From assembly GCA_013339895.1 (NCBI GenBank), contig JABACO010000019.1, positions 5,157,051 to 5,221,050 on the forward strand: 64,000 nt of DNA, read 5' to 3'. Source of the stretch: Ephydatia muelleri (lineage: Eukaryota; Porifera; Demospongiae; Spongillida; Spongillidae). Under the pieces are notes generated by a model, which saw only the letters and a program-made list of their open reading frames with translations, was not told where the DNA came from and did not search any database. Shown here in pieces: positions 41,773-54,356 of this stretch. Position 1 is the first letter of the stretch. Every line of letters begins with the position of its first letter. A program made the translations under genes and the position numbers.

Positions 41773-43969
41773 GGCGTGCATTTGTGTGCACACGTGTGCA
41801 TGTAATCCGCAATCCATCACAAAATGAGTGTGGTTTAATATGCGTGTGAAATGTGTAATTGAGCACAAACTTGGATGTAAACAGAAAAATTATACAAAGC
41901 AAATGGGTGTGGTTTAACTTTGTGTGAACATCATGCACACACATGCTTTTTGAAATGCTGCATACATGAAACATTGAGTCAGCCCAGCAATAGATAAGGG
42001 TTTTCTGCTGTGCATCTTCATAAGATTTGATGGTTTCAGATATGTTTATGTTTGGATGATAGTACTGTAGCTGGGTTGGTGACAGCCCAATCCAGACCAA
42101 CACAAAACATATGATGTCAGTATGTTGCCCCACAGTTATTCATAAACCAGTAAAGATGCACTTTGGTGCTTCTAGCTAAATGGCAAGACAATAATATCAC
42201 AGTAACATTCCAGATGTGCACATACTCCTTGCAGCCTGAGAGTTCAGAAAACCATGTTTGTTCCTGGCACAAGCAGCCCTCAATCAATATTTTTGATCCT
42301 TTTTTCATGCCTGCACTATTGCAATAAAAGCACATCAAACATGACCATACTATGCTATGTGTTGAAGGAATTGAACTGATATACTGAGATCATCATACAT
42401 ACTGGTATAGCAATATGAGTATAATGAAAGAAACCTCTGGCCATAACTTAGGGCAGGACCTGTTTAGTGCATGCCACCTCCCTTGTCTGCACCACTCTGT
42501 GCTCTGGTCTAGAGACAGTGCAGGTGCACCAGTATTTGTGGACTGAAAACAAATAAAAAGTTTGAAACATAAAAGTTTGAACCAATTACTATAAATTTCT
42601 TCTAACTTCTCCGATTGGTATAGTCTAAATTGGTCATCTGGGTATTGCCTCCCGTGTACATGCCTACAGTATCAAAATACACTTGTATGTGGGTGCTGGT
42701 GATACTAATAGTTATAGGACGTGTAGCGATAAGCTGGCTTGCCCGCGGTTGGCCACTAGAACATAAGAAGCCCTTTTATATGCCCACCCCTTCTTGTTCG
42801 TTCCCTTCCCAGCCATTTTGAAATGACACCTAATGACGGGCTAACTTATCATTCAAACCGTACCGCCATCCGATTCACGTGATTAAAACTACGTAATTGC
42901 ATTTGCAGGCAACCGTACACATGCTAAATACAAGGCTCAACGTCATGGTGCACCATTTATTGTATTTTGCACAATGACGCTTTTCATCAACGATTCGTGA
43001 CAGGTAAATGAACCTCTAGCTATGGACTCCCGCCCCCGCCATTATTGAAATCACGCCTTCCATCATTCATTGAGCTGTTAATTATGTTTTTGAACAGGCA
43101 CAAACGAGCACAAAGAGAAAAAAAACAACAAAAAAAAAAAGAAAAACAACTGAACGTGACGCTGGTGGCGTTAAGGATGGGGACCTATCTGGTTTACCTT
43201 CGAGATGATTATGTCGGCTCACAGTTATTTACACAAGATAGACACAGTACGTTGGCCTCGTCATACACTTGTAGCTCCGCAATTTGCGGTTGGCATCATT
43301 TGCGGCCTTGTAGCTAAAGGATCTAGGGTTCAGGCGTACAACCAAATCAAGGTGGTGGTTCTGTCAAGGTACGATGTAAAACGAAGAGGCTAAATTACTA
43401 ATCGAAACAGGTTCAGAACGTCTAGACGAAAGGACGGCGAGACTAATAGGAAATTTGGAGTCATGCTTATGGATCTGTTGGGGAAAATGGATGAAGGAAC
43501 GTACGACAACAGCTAGGCCAAACCCAGCAAGAGGTGGAATCGAACGGTTTCTGAATTTGCTATCTGTAGAAGAAGAGGCTGTCATTTGGTCAAAGACCTG
43601 TGTGCAGGAGCAGAGTGCTGGAAGAGTTAAGGCAACGTGATGCAGTGATAACGCACTTGGCAAACCCCAATTGCAATAAGGTGATTTGCTTGCTTGTGGG
43701 AGAAGTGGTCAGAGTGCAGGAGGAAGAGGCATAGTACTCCAGAAGTATGACTGTCAGAAAACAGGGGTCCAGGGACTGTCAGAAAAGATAAAGGTGTATC
43801 GACAAGGAGGGAGGTTAAGATGGTGATCTAGGAATTATCATTGGCAGCTGTAGCCTCTGTAATGGATAATCTGCCACCTTGGTTAGCACAGCTATTGGGA
43901 AAGGACTGGAAGCGGAAGAGAGGGAGAGGTCGTGGGGTAATGATCTCAGCAGCTGGAAGATGAGATCAT
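40144..43969. other. Intergenic, no gene recognised
   Basis: This stretch holds a (TG)n tract at about 41708-41772 and an A-rich run at about 43118-43147. At 41168 and 41249 a diverged pair of (C/T)ATTCTGACC-containing sequences recurs. From about 43400 onward it may already include decayed retroelement sequence, but no motif is readable before 44040. Confidence 0.45.
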
Positions 43970-44233
43970 ATGTTGAGAAAAGGCAACTGTGTATCTGAAA
44001 CAAAATTTCATGCAGTAAAGCCACGGTTGGATGCTACCATCACAGAACCGAGCAGGAACATGCAAAGTGAACGCTTAGGTTTGTTGGTGCAGGAACTAAA
44101 GGCTCTGCAAGAAGAAGACCCTAAGCTGGTAGAGGTCAGACATGCTGCAGAAAAACAGCTGGAGGGTGATGAAGCTTGACACTTCAAGTGGAATGGAGTT
44201 CTGGATGATGGATGGATGCTAGGGAAAAGAATT

Positions 44234-44570
44234 GAGCAGTTGGTCCTAGATGAGCAGTTGGTCCTAGATGAGCAGTTGGTCCTAGATGAGCAGTTGGTCC
44301 TAGATGAGCAGTTGGTCCTAGATGAGCAGTTGGTCCTAGATGAGCAGTTGGTCCTAGATGAGCAGTTGGTCCTAGATGAGCAGTTGGTCCTAGATGAGCA
44401 GTTGGTCCTAGATGAGCAGTTGGTCCTAGATGAGCAGTTGGTCCTAGATGAGCAGTTGGTCCTAGATGAGCAGTTGGTCCTAGATGAGCAGTTGGTCCTA
44501 GATGAGCAGTTGGTCCTAGATGAGCAGTTGGTCCTAGATGAGCAGTTGGTCCTAGATGAGCAGTTGGTCT
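44234..44570 (+). repeat. 18-bp minisatellite inside the gypsy pol, ~19 copies
   Basis: GAGCAGTTGGTCCTAGAT is repeated with essentially no variation, encoding EQLVLD in frame. The unit corresponds to the QLVLP-type linker just before the integrase zinc finger, so it arose by expansion of the element's own coding sequence. Confidence 0.95.
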
Positions 44571-44994
44571 AGACCGGTGTTGGGATTGAGCTTCCCATTG
44601 CTGGACATCCTGGAAAAGAGAAAGCCCACAAGAGGACTCTTCAGAGTCTGATTTATCTGGCGCTTGGTGTACAAGGATATGGAAGACTTAAATTGTCATA
44701 GTTGCCATATCTGCAAGGGTAGGGTCTCACAGCATAATCACATATCACCAATACGTAGTGATTACTGTTCCAACTCTTATGTTCACGTACCATGAGGCCG
44801 AACATCTCACTTAACCGATAGGCAATGGAATCAGTGGTGCCTTCCTAACTCAACTGTTGAGTAAGTTTCAAAACGCGAAAAACCATAGCTGAGGAGCTGG
44901 TAGAAGCTTTGCGAGGGTTGGTGTTCCAAAAGGAAATCATAACTGACCCAAGGCAATAATGCTATGGAAAGATTAAGCCCTGCTGAGGATTGTA

Positions 44995-45400
44995 AGGGAG
45001 GTCACAGTCTCCTGCTGGGGCCTGTGTACAGTGAGATCACAGTCTCCTGCTACAAGAGGAGGTCAAAGTCTCCTGGCTGGGCTGTGTACAGTGAGATCAC
45101 AGTCTCCTGCTGGACTGCGTACAGGGAGGTCACAGTCTGCCTGCTACAAGGAGGTCACAGTCTCCTGCTGGACTGTGTAACAGTGGAGAATCACAAGTCT
45201 CCTACTGGACTGTGTACAAGGAGGTCACAGTCTCCTGCTGGACTGTGTACAGTGAGATCACAGTCTCCTACTGGACTGTGTACAAGGAGGTCACAGTCTC
45301 CTGCTGGACTGTGTACAGTGAGGTCACAGTCTCCTACTGGGAAGGTCACAGTCTCCTGCTGGGCTGAGCTGTGTACAGGGAGGTCGCAGTCACCTGTTTC
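44995..45400. repeat. Imperfect tandem repeat, AGGTCACAGTCTCCTGCTGG unit
   Basis: About ten copies of GGTCACAGTCTCCTGCTGGA plus CTGTGTACAGTGA, with lengths from about 26 to 45 bases, interrupt the integrase core and the GPY/F module of the gypsy remnant. Confidence 0.85.
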
Positions 45401-45760
45401 ACCATTTGTATGGGAGACATGTGAGGTCCGTTAGACATCCTTACAGAAACGTGAGATGCAGGCCAGACGTCAGACGAGAGCGTCATGAACTTTGTGATGG
45501 AGAAGCTCAAGCAAATGGCAGATTTGTCCAATGCCCAGGGTTAGCATGGTATGATGCGAAGGCAGGCTGTGGGAGTGGGTGATCCTGTGCAGATGATGTT
45601 GCCCCATGTCTAGAAGAAGTTAGTCACACATTGGCATGGACCCTATACCCAAATAGGTCAGGTAACTTATCTGATTGACAATGCAGGACTGAAAGAAAAG
45701 GTGACAGGTGTTTCATATGAACATGTTTCAAGCGTTCCGAGTTAGGATCGTGCAGGGAGT

Positions 45761-45981
45761 TGATAGGAGAAGAAAAAGAGGACATCCTTCATGGAATGAA
45801 GCTAGTGCGAACAAAGCCAAGTTTGGTGATCATGATCGTGTGAGGCAGCTGATAAACTGCTAGGAGAATATCAACACAAAATTCTGATAAGTGCACTTCT
45901 ACCTGAAAGCAACATAATAATAGGAGGAGCTCTCTTGTGCATGATGGGGGGTGGGGAACGTCTAACCTGTCTTCATGTTTG

Positions 45982-46014
<33 letters not shown>

Positions 46015-46628
46015 ACTTTGTACGATGTTCCAATGTACTTTAGATCATTATGCCACAATGATCTAAAGGTGGTTTTAGGACTGTTTGAAACCAGCTGCTC
46101 AAACACCTGTATGAGATGCCATTTTCACCTCCTCCCTTGTACTGTAAGTATCATAATATTTCCCCATTGCAAAAACTGCCATTCTGCATATCACTGTTTT
46201 AATTAGGGCCTTTTGCAATGGATGATGAAACTTTGGACTGCTTGGCTCTTTTCTTGGTTTTCAATACAAGACAAGCATGCCACTTCTTGCTGGAAAAGTA
46301 GGGTTGGCATAGCGCCATGGAAGTGGTCTATAACCACGGGAGTCCATAACAGCAGTGATCTACCCACAGTGGCCATAACGGCAGTAGTGGTCTATAACCA
46401 CAGTGGCTGGACATCTGGACTCTATGGTTACCACATGCTTACCATGTTTTCTTACAGTTAGGAATTAGGGTCTGGTGGCATACTGGTTCTAATGGGACAT
46501 GGACTAGACCCAAAGGCATTGTGTGTACAAAGGTCCCAATTAAAAATATGCGCATGTTCACCATAATTATTCATGTATACATACACACAACACAAAAAGG
46601 TCATTTGTGCTTCCCCTATAAAAGTGCA
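45761..46628. other. Intergenic; poly-T tract
   Basis: A run of about 29 T at 45985-46013 and a short direct repeat around GTGGTCTATAACCAC (46320, 46388) are seen. No exon is supported. Confidence 0.5.
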
Positions 46629-47761
46629 TCAATCGTCACTATCAGAGTCCGCGTCTTTGACCGACGGCAGTCTGGAGACACTCACAACGCCATCCATTTT
46701 AAGCAACTGCGCAAGTAGGTTTAATACAGATTGTAGCAGGAGGAGCCGTTATGGATAAGTCAAGGGCATCCCATTATGTGAAGTTAATATAGGAAGGGTA
46801 GGGATACTACAAGCAAGGATACTGAGTTGAAAATGGTTCCAATGGCAGTTGCTCATGTGCTGCCTTTCCAACACAGCCTAAAAGGAGATGCAGATTGAAT
46901 GCAACACCAGAAATAGCTTAGGTCGACTGTACCGGTTGCAGGATCTACCCATACAAGTGTGTCTTCCTTGGAGGTGGCTGCCTACGAGACGAGCTTAAGA
47001 AAAAATATCTTGCAGACCTTATGGTCTCCCATATGCACCACCACTTATACCCCTCTTATTGTTCAAAAGCCTGGGTGGAGGATACTTGGTAGAAGTCAGC
47101 CATTTTGTTCTTCGACAATTTTCCTGGCAAGGCATTCGTATACAGTCCCAGAGCTATTGACAGCAGCCCCTGTATCCAAGAGAGAACTACCTATTTTTAA
47201 TCTTTGAAGGAAGGAGGGTGCTTGCCTTTTGTAGAGCCATCTTTGTAATGTACTTCACATCTGATGATTCACTGAAAGGAAATGTACATTTGTACAAAAC
47301 GATGTGTTGAGAAAGCTAGGTTGTTTAAGTGTGACAATCATTGGGAAACATATGTCTAATTAAATAATCATCCCAGCATTCAAAATAAAAATGGCTCAAT
47401 TATACCTTGTTAATTGATCCAATCTCTTTGCAAGAGCCATCTCCCACGCCCCTCCTCCTGGCAGAGATCGCAGGTAACCAGTTGGCTGAACGTTTGACAT
47501 TAGGTTATAAAAAATAAAAATAAAAACCCAGTAATGAACCACACAGTGACAATAGATAGAAGATAGACCACCACTATGTCATTACTAAGACCCAAGGCTG
47601 CAGCAGACAGATTAAATGATTTAAGGAGGACTACCACACCCCATATAGCCCCGGGCTAAGGTGAACATTTAACAAAAATTCATAGAATTTTCTTTCCAGG
47701 TTTTTTGTATGTCTCACTGTATACATATGGTTATGTGTGGGCATGTGTGAATGTGTGTACA

Positions 47762-47803
<42 letters not shown>

Positions 47804-50469
47804 TGTTTGTGTGTATATCCTGTGGATATATGTTTGTTATGTGTGATAAAATACCTTGACAGACTTGCACCACATTGATGCCATCTTTACTCCATTGAGG
47901 AGGGACTGGCTCAGCTCTCTGCAGAACCCCATAGTCGGTCCACACAGCACCACACTGTTGAGGGAGGATGAAGGCGAGCAGGAGATACTGCGTTCCTGAC
48001 CTTACAGCTGCATCCCGCAATTGGAGACATTCAAGTCTCACAAATCTAAGGATGAAGAAAAAAGCAGAAGATCGATGGTATGATGATTTGAAGGTGAGAA
48101 CCATATAGATATAGAGGAAGGAGAGGGACCACACAGGTACCAGTAATAGAGGAAGGAGAGGGACCACACAGGTACCAGTAATAGAGGAAGGAGAGAGACC
48201 ACACAGGTACCAGTAATAGAGGAAGGAGAGGGACCACACAGGTACCAGTAATAGAGGAAGGAGAGAGACCACACAGGTACCAGTAATAGAGGAAGGAGAG
48301 GGACCACACAGGTACCAGTAATAGAGGAAGGAAAGGGACCACACAGGTACCAATAATAGAGGAAGGAGAGGGACCACACAGGTACCAGTAATAGAGGAAG
48401 GAGAGGGACCACACAGGTAACAGTAATAGAGGAAGGAGAGGGACCACACAGGTACCAATAATAGAGGAAGGAGAGGGACCACACAGGTACCAGTAATAGA
48501 GGAAGGAAGGGACCACACAGGTACCAGTAATAGAGGAAGGAGAGGGACCACACAGGTACCAGTAATAGAGGAAGGAGAGAGACCACACAGGTACCAGTAA
48601 TAGAGGAAGGAGAGGGACCACACAGGTATCAGTAATAGAGGAAGGAGAGAGACCACACAGGTACCAGTAATAGAGGAAGGAGAGGGACCACACAGGTACC
48701 AGTAATAGAGGAAGGAGAGGGACCACACAGGTACCAGTAATAGAGGAAGGAAAGGGACCACATAGGTACCAATAATAGAGGAAGGAGAGGGACCACACAG
48801 GTAACAGTAATAGAGGAAGGAGAGGGACCACACAGGTACCAATAATAGAGGAAGGAGAGGGACCACACAGGTACCAGTAATAGAGGAAGGAGAGGGACCG
48901 CACAGGTACCAGTAATAGAGGAAGGAGAGGGACCACACAGGTACCAGTAATAGAGGAAGGAGAGGGACCGCACAGGTACCAGTAATAGAGGAAGGAGAGG
49001 GACCGCACAGGTACCAGTAATAGAGGAAGGAGAGGGACCACACAGGTACCAGTAATAGAGGGAGGGAAGGGACCACACAGGTACCAGTAATAGAGGGACC
49101 AATAATCAAACAGCCTGATATACACTATTCCAGTGCACTGTACCTCTTTTGACTAACCACCAGAAGGTCACAACACAGACCATGCATGGCATCTGCTTCC
49201 CTTACAGAATCCTAATGAGTTGTGATGCAATACAAAAAACAACTTTCTCTTGCTCTAAATATGCTAACCAGAGATGCTCCAGGTGTCCTTCCACCAGCCT
49301 CGGCAATCAGATATAAGAGGTCCTCTGGTACCATCTGCATTGTGAAATTCAACCACAATACTATCCCACAGAACTGAACACAAACCTCAATGGCCTGGGT
49401 GCCCATTTCCCTCAGCACCTGAGCTGCAGTGGGAGTAATTCTGCCTCCACACAAAATTAACCTAAGGGAGTGAGGGGGTGAGAGGGGGGTGTGTGGGGTG
49501 GGGGGATCCTCAGGGGGAAACAATGGGTGCTCCTCTCACTTCGCTGCTGTGCTTTGAACCACCTTGGAGATCAGAGTTCGTAGCTGCGAGGGATAGAATT
49601 CCATAGCTGTGCGGAGATGTGCATCGGAGGGGACCCTATGGATTTGCGAGATGTGCAATAGTCTCGCAATGTTAGGACTTACTTCAGAGTGGCTGGGACA
49701 CAACCTTCTTCCCAGTGATGGTCAACTCCAATACCAGATAGTATCACTATTAACTGAAAGCTACAACCATTTTCGCCTCTGGACTGCTTTATTTTCAAAA
49801 TGAAAATGCTTACTTTTCAAGGCCACAAAAATCTGCAGGTGTGTAGATAAAATCCCTCTCGACAACAAACCTGAGTTCACGGATATGATGGCAGCACAAA
49901 TCAATGCCACACCCACTGACCCCTTTGTCACAAGAGAGGTCTGCACTGACACGCCAGTCACATACTGCGTTAGAATGGGCAAGTTACGTTTGACGTATTC
50001 CAAGTGCTGCAATAATTAACTGGAAGTTAATTATAATTAACTGATGGCATCACAACTGACTTTGCACAGTTGGGAGAAAATGGTCACGTGACTCGGAAAG
50101 AGCAAACTGCCTGCAATCTCCCTCAATACCCTTATAAGGCTGTGACCATGACAGTTGCCCCAACCTATGAGAGAAAAGTGCGGGGAGAAGGGAGGGGAGG
50201 ATGATGTGAGGTGGGAGGGATGAGGAGGGGAAGATGGTGTGAGGTAAGAGAGAGAAGGGAGGACAGTGCAAAGTGGGAGTGGAAGGAGTGTGCAAGATGG
50301 GAGAGGAAGAAGGGTGTGAGGTGGAGAGGGGGTGAGGAGTAAAGGTAAGGAAGTGAAACGACAGGGTCACCTTAAGTTAGCAGAGAGCTTACATGTTTCC
50401 AAGAGACGAAAGCATTCTAACCTGATCTTGGGCAAGTCGCATGTGCTGCACTCCCATATCTGCAGACAT

Positions 50470-50532
<63 letters not shown>

Positions 50533-52226
50533 CACATGCACACACACATGCACACATACACACACACACACATGGATAAACAATGACGTGTATTCACATA
50601 TAAGTGCATGTCTTTCAAAAATATGTCACTGACCATCAATCAATATAAAATAATGCTACCATCACTCCTTCTTAACCCTTCTAAAGTGAGACACATGCAA
50701 AATGGAAACAATCTATGCCTGACCAATTCACAATGCAAAACTCAGACCATGCACCTTTACACATCTCAATGGTCACTTCAACCTTCTATTTGGTCACCTC
50801 AGCCATCTATAGCCACTTTCGCTTGCTGTATCGAAATGCAGGTTGTTGTTTAGGGTCATCCTAATTGCACGATTCCTAGTGGTTCATCAGGTGTCATGGC
50901 AACCTAGCTGCAGCTGTGTGCATGCAAATATGCAGGTACACATACTAGTCGTTCAATTTGGCCAGAGAGTAACATCCTTCTCCTGGGGGTGACCTTGGCA
51001 TCTTACGTGGCTGGTCCCTATAGAGTATTGGATATTGTGGTGGCTGGTACAGGTGGTTGTCTGTGATTATGTAATACCATATTTGGCTGTCACTGAATGC
51101 CAGGGTCAATTCTATCACCAATATCTGGACCACAACCAGGTGTTAGGGGTTGTTTCACAAGTTTTCTTGGGGTGGGTGGGTGGGGCTTACTGGTAATTTA
51201 TCTTGATTGTGGTACAACTCTACCTATATGGAGTGGTTAGAGAACTGGATGTCAAGAAGAGAAAGTGGGGTGGGGGAGGGAGCAGGGGGGGTAGGACCTT
51301 CTCCAAGTACCCTGCGCCTCTTTGACCTTCACTCCGCTTAATCACAAAATTCAAAGGGCGACACTTTTTTGGTGGGATTGTTGCCGAAAAGCTCCACAGT
51401 TACGAATTGTTAAAAAACAGTTATGATATTTGTCATTTCTCTGCAGTAGTAGATGTGCAATGGTAGGTACATATTAAACCAACTACCTTAAGTTATCCAA
51501 ACAGAACAATCTGGCTGGTACTCGAAATGAGATAATTTTGTCACCTGTCTCCCCATGTCCGTGATATGAGTGTGTGCATGTGGGTGAATGAGCAGTACAA
51601 GGGTGTGTGGTTTGCATATATCTGGCACTTGGTATCACACACAGTAGTTGCTATTAGCAACAGAGCATTGTGTGGTATGGAGCATGCATGATATTCGTAG
51701 CAGCTGAAACTCGTAAAACACAACACAGCTCTCTCATAGCTTACATAATATTTCTATGGAGACATTCAACTTACGTTTTTTGCCAGTTGCGCTTCAAATA
51801 TATCTCCCATCTTAGTACTCCAATGTGTGAAAGCCGAAGACACTATTGGGCATATTCAAAACATTACTAGCAAAGCCCTTTACTAGCAGAGGCCCCTCTA
51901 CACATACACACATACACACACACATGCACATGTTCATATGGAAAGATACTAGTAAACACACCCTCAGATAGGGTGCTTTTTTTGCAGTTCAAAAGTGCCT
52001 ATACGTAAGAGGAACACAAAATCAAATCATTTTTGCACAGAGCTTGGTAAACGACCTTACCTCCTTCAATGCAGTTGTTAAAATCAAGATGGCTTTCTTG
52101 GAGTTGTCCCCTAGTTGTGAATAACAAGCTAATTACCGCTAGGTTACTATAATTAATAACTGTCAACTGCAACTGACCTGTAATCTCATGCAAATTCTTT
52201 ACAGCCCTCGTAACCAACAAGCCACT
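46629..52226 (-). CDS. Unidentified multi-exon gene, hydrophobic helical protein with acidic C-terminus
   Basis: Good splice borders define these minus exons: 52226-52178 (SGLLVTRAVKNLHEIT), 52110-52061 (DNSKKAILILTTALKE), 50164-50061 (HSLIRVLREIAGSLLFPSHV), 50006-49871 (HLEYVKRNLPILTQYV), 49444-49269 (ITPTAAQVLREMGTQAIEVC), 48045-47855 (AAVRSGTQYLLLAFILPQQC) and a terminal exon 46706-46629 (LPSVKDADSDSDD-stop). Phases match for 52226 to 52061 and for 50164 to 49269; exons between the other pieces are missing from my model. The protein looks all-helical, like an ARM/HEAT-type or multi-helix protein. I do not recognise the family. A 51115-51000 minus frame could be another exon but is weak. 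The 5' end is not found. Confidence 0.6.
48113..49095. repeat. 35-bp minisatellite, ~28 copies, in an intron of the unidentified gene
   Basis: The unit is GAGGAAGGAGAGGGACCACA followed by CAGGTACCAGTAATA. On the minus strand no frame of the unit contains a stop, so three units read continuously as 35 residues. This creates a misleading open frame of almost 500 codons that even runs into the real exon at 48045-47855. Confidence 0.97.
50468..50580. repeat. (CA)n tract
   Basis: CA repeats with ATGCA interruptions lie in a presumed intron of the unidentified minus-strand gene. Flanking open frames are repeat translations. Confidence 0.95.
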
Positions 52227-53103
52227 CTGTGCAGGAAAGAGATGCGTGCCAATTCGAAACTCTCAATGTGTTTGTTTTTTTAGCTTCACTCGAACACGGG
52301 CGCGCACATTATTCACACGGTCATGTGTGCGCATGCATCGTGTTCAGTGCAAGCTTTGGGTACTCACTGGATGTGTAGGCGATACAAAACTCAGTGCACG
52401 TATCCCAGAGCTGGTGCACAAATCATGGCCGTCACTATTCTCCAAAAACGCATCCAAGCCTACATATTTGTTGGTGCCGTTCAGACAAGCACTCTAATTG
52501 GAGCCCAATACTCCATGCTTGCCGCATGATGCTTACCATTGGGACCAAAGCACGGCAATGTGAGGGACTCGAGTGACAAACATAAGCGTAAGACTTCGGA
52601 ATGGAATGACATCTGTGTTCAGTTTAATCTAACTACTCGGTTTAGTTATTAATAATGTAAAGCGTGTCATTTTATGCACCGAAAATATAAATATTTTGTA
52701 TAAAAGCGAACGTAAAAATGTGCTATTCACATTTGCACTGCAACTTGTATACTGCGGAGACCAAAGCATCAGAAATAGGTTTGTGATTTTTAAGTATATA
52801 TACATTATTTCCGTACTTTGTAGTACATCTTCTTTAGACTGTCGCGATGTTGAAAACTACACACTAATCGTGTTGTCTTTAACTGCACGAAGCATTATAT
52901 GTTTATATACATGCAATTAGTCGGATTACACCATATGCGTCATACCAATGACCGGCAGCTGCATGCAATACAACAGCCGCTCTTCTTACTACTGCAATGT
53001 TTATCTTATTCTCTACCTTGCTATCCTTGATCTGATCTGCAATTTGCAAATTCCTTCCCTTGTTCTTCGCTGCGAACCTACCAGAACAGCATTGTTTGTC
53101 CGG
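52227..53103. promoter_or_regulatory. Region between the unidentified gene and the Iroquois-type gene
   Basis: No exon is firmly assigned in these 877 bases. The two flanking genes run in opposite directions, so the interval is a candidate shared promoter region. However, the true 5' exons of both genes are unknown: a good donor (CACATCCA before GTGAGT, about 52373) suggests an unplaced minus exon, and an in-frame plus extension reaches 52948. Confidence 0.4.
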
Positions 53104-53754
53104 ATGACAGCTCACCTTTCAATCATGAGGCCTTCTCCCTACGCGATTCCTTCCTCAAGGATCCCTCCTATGCAGTACGGACACAGGGCGGCACCCGGTC
53201 ATCAGCACAGCGGTGCTCCGTTCTCTGTAGCCCCCACCTCCACCTTCTATCCGTCCACATTTCAGAGTCATCCCATGATCGTACAAGGGTCCCTAGGATC
53301 GCATGTAAGAAAGATCGGCTTTGTAAATGGATAAACTTTTTACGCATGCATTTCGCATTTTACAGGTTTTTTCCGGCGCGCTGCATCGACAGGCGGAACC
53401 CATACACTGCCACCCTCACAACAGAGGGAACTCGCCTATTAACGGTGGAGACATGGGAGGTGAAGACCCGTTGGGGGTCGCGGACGTCAAACCGAGCTGT
53501 CAGTACTCGTTGCTGCAGAACTCCGCGCACGGCGAGATGCCGCTGGACTCTTCTCAGCTAGGGAACGGGCAGCTGCCCCCGCTTGTGACAGTGGGCTCGC
53601 AGCTGCAGCATCACTCGATATTCGCGGGCTCCATGTATCCTTCGCCAGACTACCACACACCCCTGGGACCCAGCACGCCCTGCCTCCCCCAACTTACGAT
53701 GTGGAAGTAAGCAAAGCCTTAGTCCTTTACACCATGCCATAAATATAATGCTTG

Positions 53755-53822
<68 letters not shown>

Positions 53823-54069
53823 TTGTGTTTATTTTCTGTCTCTTTCTTTACAGCTACCCCCCGATTCCTATGCAAAAATTATCGTATGACTCACCCAAAT
53901 ACAAGCTCACACCCGAGAGAGCACTTCCGCTGGTGAAGTGGTTCGAAGAACACAAACTGCATCCTTATCCGACCAGGAACGAGAAGATACTGCTGTGTCA
54001 AAACACGCAACTGACGTTCACTCAGGTGAGCGAACTCTCCCACACCTGGTGATTATAAAAACTAAGCTC

Positions 54070-54131
<62 letters not shown>

Positions 54132-54356
54132 CGACAGGTGTCAACTTGGTTTGCCAATGCAAGAAGACGCATGAAAAAGTCGAATGTGGACGATGATAAA
54201 ACATCTGATGACTCAGCCACTGAATCACCCAAAGGGTCTTCCCCTCCCAGCAAAGGTAATAATCACTCATGCAGATCTTACAATGTTATCATACCCTCTC
54301 CTCCCCAGACCATTGCACTCTGCCAGAGTACTAACTCCTGCTCCTCCAAGGCCTGA
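53104..54356 (+). CDS. Iroquois-type TALE homeobox transcription factor
   Basis: Exons: 53104-53304 (start MTAHLSIMRPSPYAIP; the frame is open further 5', and the Met at 53125 is an alternative), 53366-53706, 53854-54025 and 54138-54356. Introns are 61, 147 and 112 bases. The homeodomain spans exons 3-4, roughly residues 193-254. It has the three-residue loop (LHPYPTRNEK) and recognition helix TFTQVSTWFANARRRMKKSN. Alanine at homeodomain position 50 and QVSTWFANARRR are the Iroquois signature, as opposed to isoleucine at that position in Meis/Pbx/TGIF. It acts as a nuclear DNA-binding regulator. The C-terminus is unclear: the frame reads through to TGA at 54354, or a 53-base intron (54256-54308) would give a short alternative end. 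No IRO box is seen. Only 543 bases separate it from the convergent myotubularin stop. Confidence 0.88.
53759..54128. repeat. (GT)n and (TC)n tracts inside introns 2 and 3 of the homeobox gene
   Basis: About 60 bases of (TG)n at 53759-53819 lie in intron 2. About 58 bases of (TC)n at 54071-54128 lie in intron 3, ending 9 bases before the acceptor of the recognition-helix exon. There the repeat itself serves as the polypyrimidine tract. Confidence 0.95.

Larger units (their letters stand above)
43970..45760 (+). mobile_element. Decayed Ty3/gypsy pol (integrase region)
   Basis: Plus-strand fragments in several frames follow the gypsy pol order. First comes the RNase H-integrase linker (LLVQELKALQEEDPKLVEVR, about 44080-44150). 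The integrase zinc finger follows, with GHPGKEKAHKR (about 44600) and CHSCHICKG (44694-44720, another frame). Then integrase-core remnants TIAEELVEAL and VPKEIITDP-like sequence (about 44885-44955), and finally the GPY/F module HWHGPYTQIGQ with VTYLIDN (about 45627-45690). Multiple frameshifts and stops show it is inactive. Two tandem-repeat blocks have expanded inside it. Confidence 0.75.

Noticed and set aside
47080..47200. LLDTGAAVNSSGTVYE on the minus strand, resembling a retroviral-type aspartic protease DTGA motif
   Set aside because: The frame stops within about 45 residues and no flap or reverse-transcriptase sequence is nearby; a chance match is more likely.
47631..49109. 492-codon open frame on the minus strand
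   Set aside because: It is the translation of the 35-bp minisatellite joined to one real exon; only 48045-47855 is kept as coding.
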